NCBI GenBank assembly: GCA_949710005.1
Contig: OX453275.1
Coordinates: forward strand, 24,718,718 to 24,782,717
DNA length: 64,000 bases
Reading direction: 5' to 3'
Origin: Ricordea florida
Lineage: Eukaryota; Cnidaria; Anthozoa; Corallimorpharia; Ricordeidae
Positions 12,567 to 24,540 of this stretch are shown here, piece after piece (position 1 is the stretch's first letter; each line of letters starts with the position of its first letter). Below the pieces are notes generated by a model, which was not told the DNA's origin, did not search any database, and worked only from the letters and a program-made list of their open reading frames with translations. Position numbers and translations under genes: made by a program.

Positions 12567-12954
12567 TAGTTCCCGTGCAACATGAAAAAAGAAGGAGAAA
12601 AAAAAAAAGAAAGAAAATATCGATAATAAACGGAAAAACGGGAATAAGCAGAAGTTTGGCATAAACAATTAAGAAGAGTAACAGGGCATGAGCCAAACTG
12701 ACTTGCCTCAGTCACTTGCATGAGACTATAATACGGAATTTTTTGTCAAAATAATGCGTGACCTCAATTTTGTGTTTATACGAAGTCATAATTAAAGCCC
12801 TAAACACCTGGCAGGAGAATTTAACCACTGGCCTTATTGTTCCCTGCTTAGACACTGAGGCGGCTTCGCTTTGTGAAGGGAATCGACACAAAACAGTAAA
12901 TAAATAACCGGCAAACTTCTGGCCCCTGGAATGAAACCAAAAGTACTAAGTAAC

Positions 12955-13065
12955 TTAAAAACTGATAATGGCATTGCCTGCGTGCAGATGTCTCCTATTT
13001 CCTATGTTGCACGCGGAAAAGGGGCCGCGTGCAACAAAGGACTGCACGCAGGGAAATAATGGCAG
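12955..13065. mobile_element. Small palindromic element (two nested stems)
   Basis: CCTGCGTGCAG at about 12977 pairs with CTGCACGCAGG at about 13052, and inside it CCTATGTTGCACGCGG pairs with CCGCGTGCAACAAAGG around a 7-base loop. The double stem is too regular for chance and fits a short foldback MITE. No target duplication was determined. Confidence 0.55.
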
Positions 13066-13280
13066 TAAATGGTTATCTCTTCAGATAACAAATAAATAGA
13101 CAAACTGACAGTTATGACAGAAAAAAAAAACACTGCATTTACTTACAATTTTATTCCATCTGGAATTACAGTAAAACTACCCGAACCAATCAGAGACCAA
13201 GACCACCCAAATAAATGTTCATACAAATTTTGAATGTTTGTTGTTGACGCTGAACAACAGATTCAGTAGCAAGTTTCTAC

Positions 13281-13289
13281 CCCGGGGGT

Positions 13290-13323
<34 letters not shown>

Positions 13324-13682
13324 CGCCGTGAAGGGTATGGTTTTCAAGCAGTTTACTCTAGCATAGGGTATATAAATCAGCTGCAGAGCGTTTGGGTCTA
13401 GAACAGGGTATCATTTTTCACGAAACTGACCATTTGGTTGAAGATTTTATCTAGACCAAGGAAACCAGGAATTGACTATCAAACTGTCAAAAATCTGGAT
13501 GCAAATGGAAATCCGTGGTTTAATACTGGTTAATACTCTAGGATAGGAGTCATTTGGGGGGGGTTACTCTAGTATAGGGTGGCAAAATTCAGCTGAACCA
13601 GCTCTGGTATAGGCCTGGGGTTCCAGGGTTCCAGCGGCACATCCCCACCCACAAATTCCTAAAGTACCCCCCCCCCCTCCGG
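13281..13682. mobile_element. 402-bp MITE with 8-bp target duplication
   Basis: The sequence is flanked on both sides by GTTTCTAC (13273-13280 and 13683-13690). The left end is CCCGGGGGTGGTAC; the right end, read in reverse, is CCGGAGGGGG followed by GTAC. The interior repeats 'actctagcatagggtata', 'actctaggatagg', 'actctagtatagggt', i.e. several copies of one motif. No coding capacity. An 8-bp duplication fits hAT, P or Mutator-type insertion; the superfamily is not resolved. Confidence 0.7.
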
Positions 13683-14432
13683 GTTTCTACCAACTTAGAT
13701 GATTCTTTATCAATCTTTATATGTTCTGTGCAGTTATAGAGCAGATTATATGCATTTTAAGCGAGATATAAAGCATTTTTAGAGATTCTATTCTTCAGAT
13801 GCTCGATCGAGATTGGATAATCATAATAGTCATCCATCTACGAACAACGATGAGTACAATTACAAAACTTCTAATATATAGATTTAGCCAAGCCTAAAAG
13901 CGGGGCTCCCGTTAGTACTTTCATTTCACTTTAAACTGTAAAAGCATTCTAAAATTTTGCGAAGGAATTCTGACAAACGTTTTTAATTATAGTTAAGTGT
14001 CGAGGTCGGTTAACTTGCTATGATTTTTGTCTTAACTTTCGTCTGCCATTAGTACGGTCTTTCTACCTACAAAGTCATGGAGTATATTCTACAAAAAACA
14101 CAAATTATCAATGTACTGTATTCTATTCCTGATGAAATTAACCATTCTATTTGCGTAAATGTATTTAAAAGATTTGTACACGCTACTGGGAAATGCAGGA
14201 CACAACTCTTGTCATTTTAGTGTTAAAACGAACACCTCGGTAAAATAAATGTTTACTCCAAGCAGGGTGCAAAGAAAATTAATTTTACAGATTGCCCTTC
14301 GGGCAAGCTGTAACCAACATCTACCAGCCCGAAAAACATTTTTCACGAGAATGAAAAAATAATTATTAATTATTCTTTTCTTAATTACATTGTAAGTTTA
14401 AAAAACTACTGCCTTCATTTATTCACTACAAT

Positions 14433-17114
14433 CACAGGCATCCCAAGCTCACGTTTAAATAAAGGGAATAATAATTTATCTATTTATTAGTATTAGCGTC
14501 ACGGTACACTGTGTGAGTCGGAACGTGACCTTTCAGCTGACGCGGTATTAGATTACACGACCGTTGAGAATATGAGCGCTTTATAAGACGATGTATGGGG
14601 AATAAAATAACTCTGATTTAGATCGCTAAATTCTTCATAATTACTACTTTTTTTACACTAAATTAATAAAATGAACTCACCTCTTGTGTGTCTGTTGTGT
14701 TTGATGGTTATTTTTGCCGTTTGAGGCTTTTATGCCACCGCTGTATTCCTTTCATAAGACGGAGTCAAGGCTGCACACTCGGGTTTCGACCGTTTCCAAC
14801 TCTGAGGCGGTTTGCGTCCAGAAAATCCACCCGATCAAAAAATTTTTCTCCCACAATTAAAGCCCTATGATCCGTGCACCCGCACAAATGTCTCATCTTC
14901 AAAAATCATCGCGCAATATGTAGAAAATCAGCATTTTCCAAAGCCGATTTCACGATCGCTGCTTTCCGCGACACCTTGTGATTTTGTGATCGGACACCGC
15001 CGCGGAAGAGGCTTGGATCCAAGGTAAAATTTCGCTCTACCCAGGGTGGTAAAGTCATTTTGTGTACATTACTTACCCCACTTCCGGAGTGAACTCTCAC
15101 CGTGCTCCATTGTCCCGATCAACCAATGGCACAACGAGGAGACGCTACGGGAGATAAACAACGGACGCAATTTGAATATTCTGCGGGGTTTTCTGTGAGC
15201 ACTTGCGAGCACGATTCACCGAAATGTTATCGAAAGCGAAGAGACCCGTCGAGTTCAACGACTATTCGAAGTCAAAAAAATTAAAAACCGGCAAAGGTTC
15301 AAGGTATCCGCCGTACTGGAAATTCTGGTGAGTATAAATTCAAAGCTTTTTGAATAGTTGAAGTTCCTTCCTTTTTAACGTTCGATGTACAAGTTTGAAT
15401 TTCCCTTTAGAAGGAAGGTTTTTTTTTGAAATATCACTTCAAATATTCTTTTCCGATAGGTTTCTTTCAAATTACGAATACTCTGAAGGCAGCCTCGTAT
15501 TTGCTGATGAGATCAACAAGCACAGTCAAACTGAGAAAGAAAATCGTGACTCGATAAATTCGTTATCAAGGAATACGATGGGCAGTGTCATCACGGATGT
15601 ATGGGGTGGTAGAGTAAAGTCTGTGAAACGTGGCCCACGAAGTAATCGCCAAACCGCTTATGTTAATCTCAAGAAGGTAGAAGGTAACGGAAAACTTATC
15701 CACTCGGTTCTAGCCACGGATGACATCTCGCTTCCAGAAGGCTGGATGGCGGAATGTTTACGCCAAGGGTATTACGTTTTTTCAAGAAAAGAAAAACAAG
15801 AGTTCAATGCTCAGCGTTTGACCCTGGAATTGTCGGTAGATTTGCCTCCATCCTCGGATCCAGGGTACTACATAAGCTCCCATGGTTGTGTTACCGGTTT
15901 GGGGACTGTTCTAAAGATCAATGGAAGCACAGCCAAATCATTTCCAGATCACATCTCGTGTATATTGTAGTGCCTGGACAAAGTGCCAATCTGTTATCTC
16001 TTTAAATTTTCAGGAAAACCTAGAGATGGTTGTAAAAAATGGCAAACACAAAATTGTTGGGTTTGTAGAGTTGGGGGAAGCCCATGATCACATGGAAAAA
16101 ATCCTAGGTGAGACAAATATATGGCGACAAACGATAACATTGAATTTCCGGTTTTTAATATCAAGTGGAAAATTTAACCATCAAAGCGATCAACATTTCC
16201 TTGGACAAAACATGGACCTTTGTCGGTTTTTAAGTTTTTGGACTTCGGGTCTCTTCGCTTTCGACAACATTTCAGTGAATCCTGCTCGCAAAGTGCTCGC
16301 AGAAAACCCCGCAGAACATTTCGGTGAATCGTGCTCGCAAGTGCTCACAGAAAACGCAAAGAAAACCCCGCAGAATATTCAAATTGCGTCCGTTGTTTAT
16401 CTCCCGTAGCGTCTCCTCGTTGTGCCATTGGTTGATCGGGACAATGGAGCACGGTGAGAGTTCACTCCGGAAGTGGGGTAAGTAATGTACACAAAATGAC
16501 TTTACCACCCTGGGTAGAGCGAAATTTTACCTTGGATCCAAGCCTCTTCCGCGGCGGTGTCCGATCACAAAATCACAAGGTGTCGCGGAAAGCAGCGATC
16601 GTGAAATCGGCTTTGGAAAATGCTGATTTTCTACATATTGCGCGATGATTTTTGAAGATGAGACATTTGTGCGGGTGCACGGATCATAGGGCTTTAATTG
16701 TGGGAGAAAAATTTTTTGATCGGGTGGATTTTCTGGACGCAAACCGCCTCAGAGTTGGAAACGGTCGAAACCCGAGTGTGCAGCCTTGACTCCGTCTTAT
16801 GAAAGGAATACAGCGGTGGCATAAAAGCCTCAAACGGCAAAAATAACCATCAAACACAACAGACACACAAGAGGTGAGTTCATTTTATTAATTTAGCGTA
16901 AAAAAAAGTAGTAATTATGAAGAATTTAGCGATCTAAATCAGAGTTATTTTATTCCCCATACATCGTCTTATAAAGCGCTCAACGGTCGTGTAATCTAAT
17001 ACCGCGTCAGCTGAAAGGTCACGTTCCGACTCACACAGTGTACCGTGACGCTAATACTAATAAATAGATAAATTATTATTCCCTTTATTTAAACGTGAGC
17101 TTGGGATGCCTGTG
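14433..17114. mobile_element. P-like transposon with ~0.85-0.9 kb near-perfect inverted arms
   Basis: Both ends read CACAGGCATCCCAAGCTCACG inward. The flanking CTACAAT (14426-14432 and 17115-17121) is a 7-bp target duplication; copy B of the host element has one CTACAAT at this site, giving the empty site. The arms (about 14433-15305 and 16215-17114) are near-identical inverted copies over at least 14688-15100 against 16454-16866. The unique centre holds open frames at 15395-15970 and 15921-16409. Ends starting CA, a 7-8 bp duplication and a centre fragment reading KIVGFVELGEAHDHMEKIL, reminiscent of the 'GxVDLG' region of P-element/THAP9 transposases, suggest the P superfamily. The near-identity of the arms indicates recent formation or gene conversion. 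Confidence 0.7.
15395..16120 (+). pseudogene. Coding remnant inside the P-like element
   Basis: The first frame (15395-15970) encodes a stretch with the core 'TDDISLPEGWMAECLRQ' near its middle and ends at a stop at 15968. The next frame (15921-16409) continues with residues around 'NLEMVVKNGKHKIVGFVEL' and runs out into the right arm. The two frames overlap, so the original protein is interrupted or was spliced. The second part weakly resembles P/THAP9-type transposase; the first part I do not recognise and may be captured host sequence. Without THAP domain or complete catalytic residues the element cannot supply its own transposase. Confidence 0.45.
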
Positions 17115-17609
17115 CTACAATCAGCTGTAGTTACTTAACAAAAGAAATAAATAACCGTAAAAGTGTGAACTATAAGTAGACCTGGTCCAACGCAACACGT
17201 GAATGACTAACATACATTTGAGACATTTTACAATTAAGAAGAACATTTTTTACGAAAACAACGGCGTTGAAACCAAAGTTCTCAATCGACCCACTAAATG
17301 ACAACGTCGACAACGCGAAAAGCTGCCATTGTAAGCGCTACATTCTGCAATTTGCCGCCAAGAGAAAATTCCCGCGGGAGTATTTCTTAGCCGTCGACAG
17401 GGGAGATGTTTATATGATTAAAGGACATAAAAATGTGAAATCTTTCATCAGTTTGCTTCTCACTCAAAAGTAGTGCATTTAGAAGATCATTTTTCGCAAG
17501 AAGGTTTGTTTAGAAGTCGGTTTTCCAAGTCAAGTGTCAATTTTACGGGAAAGTGGAAAGTGCGAGTGCTGAGTCACGCATCAGTGAGCAAATATTATGC
17601 AGACAAAAC

Positions 17610-17897
17610 TTATGCAAATTTATGGTCCATAGCACGGAGTCTTTCCACTTCTCGGCTTTCTTCGCTACAATTTTGTCTGTTTTCCACAGCACGGAGTCTT
17701 TCCGCTTCTCGACTTTCTTCGCTACAATTTTGTCTGTTTTCCACATCACGGAATCTTTCCGCTTCTCGGCGTTCTTCGTTAACATTTTGTCTATTTTCTC
17801 GAGCCCGGACTCTTTCTGCTTGTCGGCGTTCTTCGCTATAATTTCGTCTCCTTTCTCTTTCCCCAGCGCGCCTTCTTTGGCGATCTACTTCGCTCAT
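17610..17897 (-). CDS. Charged 19-residue-repeat protein of Helitron-like copy A
   Basis: A 95-residue frame starting MSEVDRQRRRAGERERRR and continuing with about three and a half units of the type ENRQNCSEESREAERLRAV (19 residues, 57 bp). The sequence is almost entirely Arg, Glu, Asn, Ser and Ala and would form a charged helix. Similar Arg/Glu repeat tracts are known in proteins of animal Helitrons and in STPR-type DNA-binding proteins. It may be the remnant of an element-encoded DNA-binding protein rather than a host gene. Copy B at 50.3-50.6 kb has more units and a small insertion that breaks the start region. Confidence 0.4.
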   Translation of the reverse strand: MSEVDRQRRRAGERERRRNYSEERRQAERVRARENRQNVNEERREAERFRDVENRQNCSEESREAERLRAVENRQNCSEESREVERLRAMDHKFA

Positions 17898-18246
17898 TCT
17901 TCCTCAGTTAATTCTTGCTCTCTTTCCCGTTGCTCTTCACCTGTGTTCTGCAAATTATATTTTCTCTGCTATTGTTTGTTGACATAGCAATAGAAATTGT
18001 TTCGTTTATCCTTTAGCAGTGTAGAGTAGTAATATTGTGTCTTAAAAAGACAATGAACTGAAAATTTCTTTTTCAGTCGTCAACGCAATTTCCCGCCAAA
18101 AATATGCGGGCTACCAGAACAGCTTCCAAATAAATCACGTCACCTCGATGAGTTGACACATGAGCCGACAATATGGTCATGTGATGCTGGTCAGTGGCTA
18201 TCCCGTTATGACAGCTGTCAATTGACCATATTGTGAATGTCCAATA

Positions 18247-18419
18247 GAGCGTTTTCACTCACGTGGCCAGCAGCCATGCAAATATTTTGGAACCAAAGAA
18301 AGTTTTTACATAAGAAAAGAGTTCAACTCCCAGAGGATTAGTTTGGAACACCAACATGGCCGCCGTTTCATTGTTTTGGAACACCAATATGGCTGCTGTG
18401 ACGTCATGTGAAAACGCTC
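18247..18419. mobile_element. 173-bp MITE (GAGCGTTTTCAC termini), TA target
   Basis: Inverted ends GAGCGTTTTCAC and GTGAAAACGCTC, flanked by TA on each side (18245-18246, 18420-18421). It is missing from the matching position of Helitron-like copy B, which reads ccaatataaaag. It contains 'ttggaacaccaa(c/t)atggc' twice. The TA duplication points to Tc1/mariner-type mobilisation; an AT duplication is an equally possible reading of the junction. Confidence 0.75.
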
Positions 18420-18639
18420 TATATTAAAAGATGTGGATTTGCCAAGACAAGCCTGAGATACCCCTCCCTTCCTTTTGATAGTCTCCCCTACCCTACCCGT
18501 ACAATCTGTAGACGCGTACGTACGTACACTCGGTCAGTCACGTGACAACCAAACGAAGAGAGGTTGACCATATTCCATGAGTAGGGGGCTCTGCTCCACG
18601 CGCGCTTCGCGCGCGGGAGCCCCGCTATTATTAGAGCCA

Positions 18640-21060
18640 GGAGCCCATGCAGCTTATCAGAGGGATAAAACTGATGACATTCAGGGAGTCTAACATTGTT
18701 TCCCGTTACCTTTTGTCAAAGCTGAATCCGAGATGTTTTGAATTGATTTAATTTCCTGGCGGAAATGACTTTTTGGAGTGGCAAAATTTTGAAATATTTT
18801 AAATGTTGTTTCCATTGTCGAAGAGTCTGAACAACGGGGTGGGAGTGACGCCAAGTTATAATTCAGTTATCCCAAGAGGCAGCTGGTGTGAGCAGACAGT
18901 TGTAAATGGTTTAACGAGACGGTAAGGTCAAGTAAGGCGTAAGGCCAACCACATTTAGAGTAAGACCTAACGTCTAGGACGTTAAAATGCATGTTATAGA
19001 TAGTTTTAATATTAAGGACAACGGAAAGCATATTGGATTCAGGGGTTGAAACCGAAAACGTTTAACCAAAAACCGTTATCTATCTGACTGCTGAAAGCAC
19101 AATCCAGCTGCTAACTGGTTTGACTGAATTACGCCGTGCACATGGTAAAACAAACAGCACCCGTTGCCTTCCGAAGAAGATTCAAACCACATGGTTTAAT
19201 CCACGGATGAAAAAGCTCGTTCGACAATTTTAAAAAACAGTCAGACAAACAATACCCTAAATACAGTACTATTCTGAGTGTAGCTTTCCAAAGAATGGCC
19301 ACACAGCATAGTTTGATAGACAGCTGAAAACCTTTTTGAACCTACTGTAAACTATATATAAAACAAACAGTACCACAGTGCAGTACAGTTCAGTAACTTT
19401 ACCAACAATACTCAGTCTGTATGTTTGATCAACAGTTGAAATAGTGAGAACCACGCTGTAAAATACATGCAAAACATAGAACCACGCAATTTTTTATCTT
19501 TACAAACGAGTGATCCCATTCTTTGGTTGTTGACACCATGTATAGAGCATGTCAGTTAACAAATATTACAACAGAACAGATTTGTGATATTTTGTTTTGA
19601 AAGAATGGCTCTATTCGAGGGGTTTAGAAGTGAAAACGTTAAACAATACACCATGTAGTAAAACAAAGAAATTGACGTCGCAAGACATGTATCGTGAAAA
19701 CAATATTAGTAACTTTCTCACAGTTTGTCACACTCGCTTCCCACCTCGCCTCATCTTATGACAGATCAAACGTTTCTCATGACGGAAACTAAAATTCCGC
19801 GAGTAGCAATCAGGAGAACTCATGCATGCTCAACACTCATGATAACGAAAACGACTCCTTAGAATAAGACTATGAGTGATAATGTAAGGGTTAGTATACT
19901 GATAACATAGTAATAAGTAATATCATCTGGTTGGTACCGTATGTAGGTGGAAAATACTTGAGCTCCTTTGTCAAACTGAAGTTCTTGCAAAATCGTTAAA
20001 CCCGTGAAGTAATCAAAATTCCATTCGTGTTAACAGCGTAAAACATCAACACTGACTCCGCTTTCCTTTTAAAATAGTTTCGTTTTGCAAAGCATGCTTT
20101 GTTCTAAAACATGAATTCAATATCTGAATGCAACTGATGCACTTTAAACCAGACAGAATGGGGCTTCTGCGGTTGAAAGAAAACATCCGTTTAATTGTTG
20201 TAAATAATTCCAAGGCGCCAACGAGAATAGGACGAGAATAGCTTTAGATCACTTAAGACTCCGGGACGATGGCTAAGGTTATTTTGACTGTATCAGACAT
20301 ACAGTTTAAGCCTGGTTTTAAGTTTACACACATCAAAATGCACTTTTTCCCTTTTGCTTTTATGGATTGAACACTTGACTAACATTTGTCACAGTTTGAT
20401 ATACGTTTCATAACCAACTTAATCCAAAAGTGCTCAGTAACGTCAAACAATCAGTTATATTGAAGAGGGAACAATAGACAACAAAGTTTGACCCCCAATC
20501 GCTTCAGAAGTAAACAATCACAAGTTACATTCCTTGAGTTAAATCCTCACAGACAGGTCTCTAACCTTCTGATCATGCAGTATTTCGACTTCGTCCTTGT
20601 AACAAGTCTTCTGTGTAACGATTTCAGTTTTTTGGGTAGTCATTTGGCGGAATTTCATTCAGGCATTTGTATGCTTGATAAAATATGCTCGGTAAAATTT
20701 CATGAACTCTGAAGAGAAGAGCGTCTGAATGGACGGAAAACTTAGTGGGAGCAACGTTTTGTTGGCAGTGCTGGACCTTAGGTCAAGTGAATTAGGAAAT
20801 TCAATCACGACTTTTAAAAATCTCAGGACTATTCTACGGTCTCTTCTCCCACTACGTTTGGGAAGTGCTGATAGTCAGTTTTTTTATCAATAGCCTCTTA
20901 TGTGAATAATGTTTTTACGCAAATAGAGTAATTAATTGTCGGTCTATAACCGATATTCGTGCTTTTCCGGATCCGCCTCAAGAGTCACCTCCGGGGTTTT
21001 GACGACTGATTGGAAAATGACTCATGACGTCAGAAGACAAACCGGAAGAAAGCAATCCCA
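18640..21060. other. Intergenic stretch with degenerate reverse copies of the 106-bp repeat
   Basis: No supported gene. At about 19195-19560 there are diverged, reverse-oriented relatives of the minisatellite at 41.65-42.35 kb: 'aaacaaacagtaccacagtgcagtacagttcagta', 'ccaaagaatggccacacagcatagtttgat' and 'tttaatccacggatgaaaaa'. The rest is AT-rich sequence without visible structure. Confidence 0.5.
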
Positions 21061-21080
21061 CTTTGTCGTTTATATGTAGC
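21026..21080 (+). promoter_or_regulatory. Possible core promoter of the 21193 gene
   Basis: A CRE-like tgacgtcag lies at about 21025-21033 and a TATA-like 'tttatatgt' at about 21070, some 115 bp before the ATG. Both are weak, short matches; no transcription start is known. Confidence 0.25.
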
Positions 21081-21192
21081 GAGGGAAAAACCGCTACTTA
21101 TACAGAATTCACAACACATTTGACGCGTTCACTCCTCTAAGGGCGTTTTTGCGCTCTCAACAAGTCTTGCTGACTTTAAAAAGCTAAGCGTC

Positions 21193-21822
21193 ATGGCGTT
21201 TGTACAAAAATTTGTCACAGTTATAGGACTCGCTTGGGCATCGTTCATTCTTGGCGTTTCATCGCAGTGTGATCGAATGAAATCTTGTCCCGGAGGTGGA
21301 CTTTGCGTGGAGAACAGTTGCAAAACAGATGCCGCGGAGTCGAACACGACTGGCGTGGAAATTTTAGTGGCGATAATGAGTGTCTCTGTGGTTCTAATTA
21401 TTGGATTAGTCGTTGTGCTGGTTTACGTTTGTTTCAAGAAAGGACCCTGGGTGAACGAGAACCATGAAAGTCACACCCAGTCGAGCTGTCCGAATTCAGC
21501 GGTTGAAATCTTCCCCCAACGAAGGAGATTTTCATCGATGACTATCACGAGTGGCCCTCCACCATATTTCAGTCTATTTGACGTTATCATACATGACGGA
21601 GCCACAGTCATAAGAAGCAGTGCAGAAATCGAACAAAACTCCAACGCACTGAGCCGCGTTCATAACGACAACGGCGTTCCGCGGATTCTAAGCTTCGACT
21701 TAGAACTACCAGCGTATCACGTTCTATTTGGGCAGTTGCCACCACAATACGACGACGTTGTGTTTTACGAGACCGCGCCGGAGCACACAAATAATTCCGC
21801 CTTACAAACATGTACAGACTGA
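21193..21822 (+). CDS. Type I membrane protein, short Cys-rich ectodomain, three PY motifs
   Basis: A 209-residue single-exon frame with ATG in the context gtcATGg. Residues 1-24 are a signal peptide. The ectodomain is short with four cysteines (26, 32, 38, 43) and an N-glycosylation site NTTG near 51. A membrane helix spans about 56-80, followed by FKK as stop-transfer. The tail has PPPYFSL at 122-128, LPAY at 172-175 and PPQYDDVV at 183-190. This matches the family at 36165, 44778 and 52801, with the smallest ectodomain among those with a PY tail. PPxY tails recruit WW-domain proteins, typically NEDD4-like ligases controlling trafficking and ubiquitylation. An adaptor or orphan receptor at the plasma membrane or endosome is likely; the ligand is unknown. 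The Shisa/WBP1-like architecture is analogous, not proven homologous. Confidence 0.8.
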   Translation: MAFVQKFVTVIGLAWASFILGVSSQCDRMKSCPGGGLCVENSCKTDAAESNTTGVEILVAIMSVSVVLIIGLVVVLVYVCFKKGPWVNENHESHTQSSCPNSAVEIFPQRRRFSSMTITSGPPPYFSLFDVIIHDGATVIRSSAEIEQNSNALSRVHNDNGVPRILSFDLELPAYHVLFGQLPPQYDDVVFYETAPEHTNNSALQTCTD

Positions 21823-21849
21823 AATCATGACGAAAAAACTCCCCCGGTC

Positions 21850-23775
21850 GGTTTTGGACGGGTTAAGCGGTTTAATATTACGGCTTTAAGTGTCCAAACG
21901 TACGGTCACGTTCTAAATAAGTGGACAGAGCAGGCAACGTATGACCACGTAAAGATCTTGAACAACTGCCGCCTTGGCAGGGAAAACGTCCGTCAAATGG
22001 GCTGAATTAATTCGATGGGTTGAACAGATAAGAGCCGAAATGTAAAAGAGAAGATGTTCGTGAAATTTATGTAGCTCCATATTTGACATTGAAATTGCCC
22101 AAGCGTGTTTGGATAAGAGACCATCACCAGTGAGGGTTTTAAAGAAACGTATGATGAAACAGACTCCGACGTCAGCCTTAAAAGGAAAATTTAAGGAATG
22201 GTTAGCCATTTTCGAATAACTCTTTCAACTGCAAGAAGCGCAGTAGTTCCCCAAAAATATCGTCTAAATACAACCGCGAAAACATAGATCAAAATAAGCA
22301 AAATGTAGCTTGGAAAACTGCCTCGCAAAGGCAATCAATTAACAAAATAAGAATTTCGCGCTTAATTATTAAAGCGTCCGGAAAGGAGTGGCAGGAAACC
22401 AGTGAATACAAATGGGAAAAGTTAAAAAAAAAACAGGCAGCATCGCCACAGCTGTGTCCATTTTGGCGTACAAATTTAAAAGCTATACGAACATCTGATA
22501 TTATTTATTGTACATAGCCGTAGCTTGGCCTCAACTCGGCTACTTTTGTATAATAACTTAGCGTTATTTATTCGTAGTTATTTATTTTTTGTAAACTTCA
22601 AAATGTATCAAATACAGTAGGCAACCAAAGTTGTGCTGTAACCACTACCGTTTAGTTTATCAATTTATTTATTTATTTATTTTTGTTTTTTAGCTAGCTA
22701 GCGTCTCCGCGGTCTCTGTGGAGCCAAGCAAAAGCTAATTCCACGCAATGTACTAATAGCAGCTCCGCCTCTCTTTCTGTACGCGATACCTAATACCTAA
22801 GCTTCTGTTTGGCTACTAAAAGGGCAACCCTTTTATCTATTGACTTCCGCGGCGATTGTGTCACAGTAATAATTGTGTCCGTACAACTTACAACAACTTA
22901 CAAGTTACAACTCTTGATTAACATTTTTCCATCAATCCTTACCCGCAAAATAGCCTAACTAATCGGAGCGGGAGGGAAAAAAGATAAGGACAGTTAGAAC
23001 AACAGGTTTGAAACATAACAATAAGGGAAGCTGATATACGAACATCAGCATATTGAATTTAAAAATCAGTAAGTACAATTATATTTCAAAGTAGGTAAAT
23101 AAAGCAAGTGTTAATATTTACTAAATATTTGAACTAAAGTTTACACGCCAACATAATTATGATCCTCTATTAAAATATCCATCAGCCGACTCTGTAGGAA
23201 ATTCTTAAAGTTTTACTTAGGTAGAGCACGATGACTATCGGCAATGCTATTTCATATCTTTGCAGCAATACTTGAAAAAGAATTTTTTTATGGTCTGTTC
23301 TCCAATATTTAATGTAGAAATTGCCAGCCGCAGAAAATCGTGTAATTGACTGTTCAAATTCTTTCTGTATTCACTCACTTCCTCCTCCGCAACGGAATGC
23401 TGATACCGGTAATCCAAATACGAGCGCAAAATAAGGAAGTCAGGGGGTGGTGGGTGGCTCGCCAGTCGCCCCGACTTCCTCCCCTTGTTGCATCAACTGA
23501 CCGATTTCAGTCAAGCCTACGCCAGCAAGTGAGCACGCTCACTTGTGAATCGCGCGCGCAAGTTACATAGCGGCAAAGCCGCGAGGGTGAGCCGGCGAGA
23601 TGAATAGGAAGAGGAAAAGTGAGCCTGCTTGCATGGAGGTGTTTTTTAAAATCCTTGCGTTCGCCTACGAACGCAGCCATCTAATTGGCTAAATTTGGTA
23701 GGTACAGGAGCGAATTGCCGCTTTCTTCAGGCGAAATTGCTGACATCATACATGACATTGCTGACGGTTCTGCTT
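21850..23775. other. Intergenic stretch, nothing firm
   Basis: The 3' UTR of the 21193 gene probably lies in the first few hundred bases. At about 22662-22685 is a TTTA tetranucleotide run. The remaining sequence has only short, unrelated open frames on both strands. Confidence 0.35.
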
Positions 23776-23778
23776 TAT

Positions 23779-24022
23779 CCCGGCTCGGGTTGTTCGAAGC
23801 AGGTTAAGGTAACCCGGGGTTGGGGCGAAATTTAAATGGAGAATGAGAACTTAAAGAGCACACTCAGTATAATTATTTTTGAATACAATTTGACGATTGC
23901 ATGCTCTGAAAAAAATGGAGAAAGTTATTGGAGAAAATGCATTTTAACAAGAGGAAAAGAAACCCGGGTTAAAATTTAACCTTGAGTTAGCGCTAATCGG
24001 CCTTCGAACAACCGGCCCCAGG
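23779..24022. mobile_element. MITE with GGTTGTTCGAA-type termini
   Basis: The left end reads ccggctcgggttgttcgaa and the right end, inverted, reads cctggggccggttgttcgaa. Both are followed inside by 'ggttaa' and 'acccggg' motifs in inverse order. About 240 bp, non-coding. From memory such ends are abundant in coral genomes; this was not checked. Confidence 0.55.
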
Positions 24023-24195
24023 TGATTTGCCAGGTGATTTTTTTGTGATTTCGTTCAGTTTGTGATAGTTAAATATTTGAATACATTAATAATCTTTCGC
24101 AAATTGTCCTGGCTGAACACATACCATATATTCATTATTTTACTTTGATATGATTAATTCATCTAATGAATTTGCCCCGATAAGACAGGTGGATA

Positions 24196-24326
24196 TGTTG
24201 TGGTTCAATTTTTTTCTTGGTTTAAATTTTATTTTCCTTAGTTTCAAACTCATTGTCATAGCTTACCATACCACTGAAAACAAAGGAAAATAAAATTTAA
24301 ACCAAGGAAAAAATTGAACCACAACA
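24196..24326. mobile_element. 131-bp hairpin element, ~45-bp arms
   Basis: TGTTGTGGTTCAATTTTTT at the left pairs with its inverse AAAAAATTGAACCACAACA at the right, and the stem continues through 'cttggtttaaattttattttcctt' and its complement. The loop is about 40 bases with 'actcattgtcatagcttacc'. It is non-coding and near-perfect, a typical foldback MITE. Confidence 0.75.
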
Positions 24327-24540
24327 GGTACGCAAACCTGAAAGGAACATGACTAGACACGCTAGAAGTCCACTAGAAAGGTATAGTACACAAACCAACC
24401 CACAAGTAAAAAATAGCTTCTGCATAATAAAACTCCAGTAATACATAATTGAAACTATTACACTAATAAATACATGTAGCCCGACGAGAACAACGAGTTC
24501 AGTTACTGATCCTTCGACATTTTTGGCGGTATTCGATTGG

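Larger units (their letters stand above)
13872..18627 (+). mobile_element. Helitron/Helentron-like element, copy A (interrupted by two insertions)
   Basis: Copy A matches copy B (49651-51692, reverse orientation) from 'taatatatagatttagcc' to the terminal 'ggagccccgcta'. AGCGGGGCTCCCG lies about 28 bp inside the left end and its inverse CGGGAGCCCCGCT lies exactly at the right end, so the inverted repeats are asymmetric. Just before the right end is a hairpin, CGCGCGC-TTC-GCGCGCG. Asymmetric terminal inverted repeats and a 3' hairpin are known for Helentron-type Helitrons, and the encoded repeat protein resembles the short-repeat region found upstream of animal Helitron helicases. No helicase or Rep domain is present, so the copy is non-autonomous. 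It carries insertions at 14433-17114 and 18247-18419, both absent from copy B. Confidence 0.55.

Noticed and set aside
14688-16866. Several identical small open frames appearing on both strands
   Set aside because: They are the same sequence seen in the two inverted arms of the P-like element, not separate genes.
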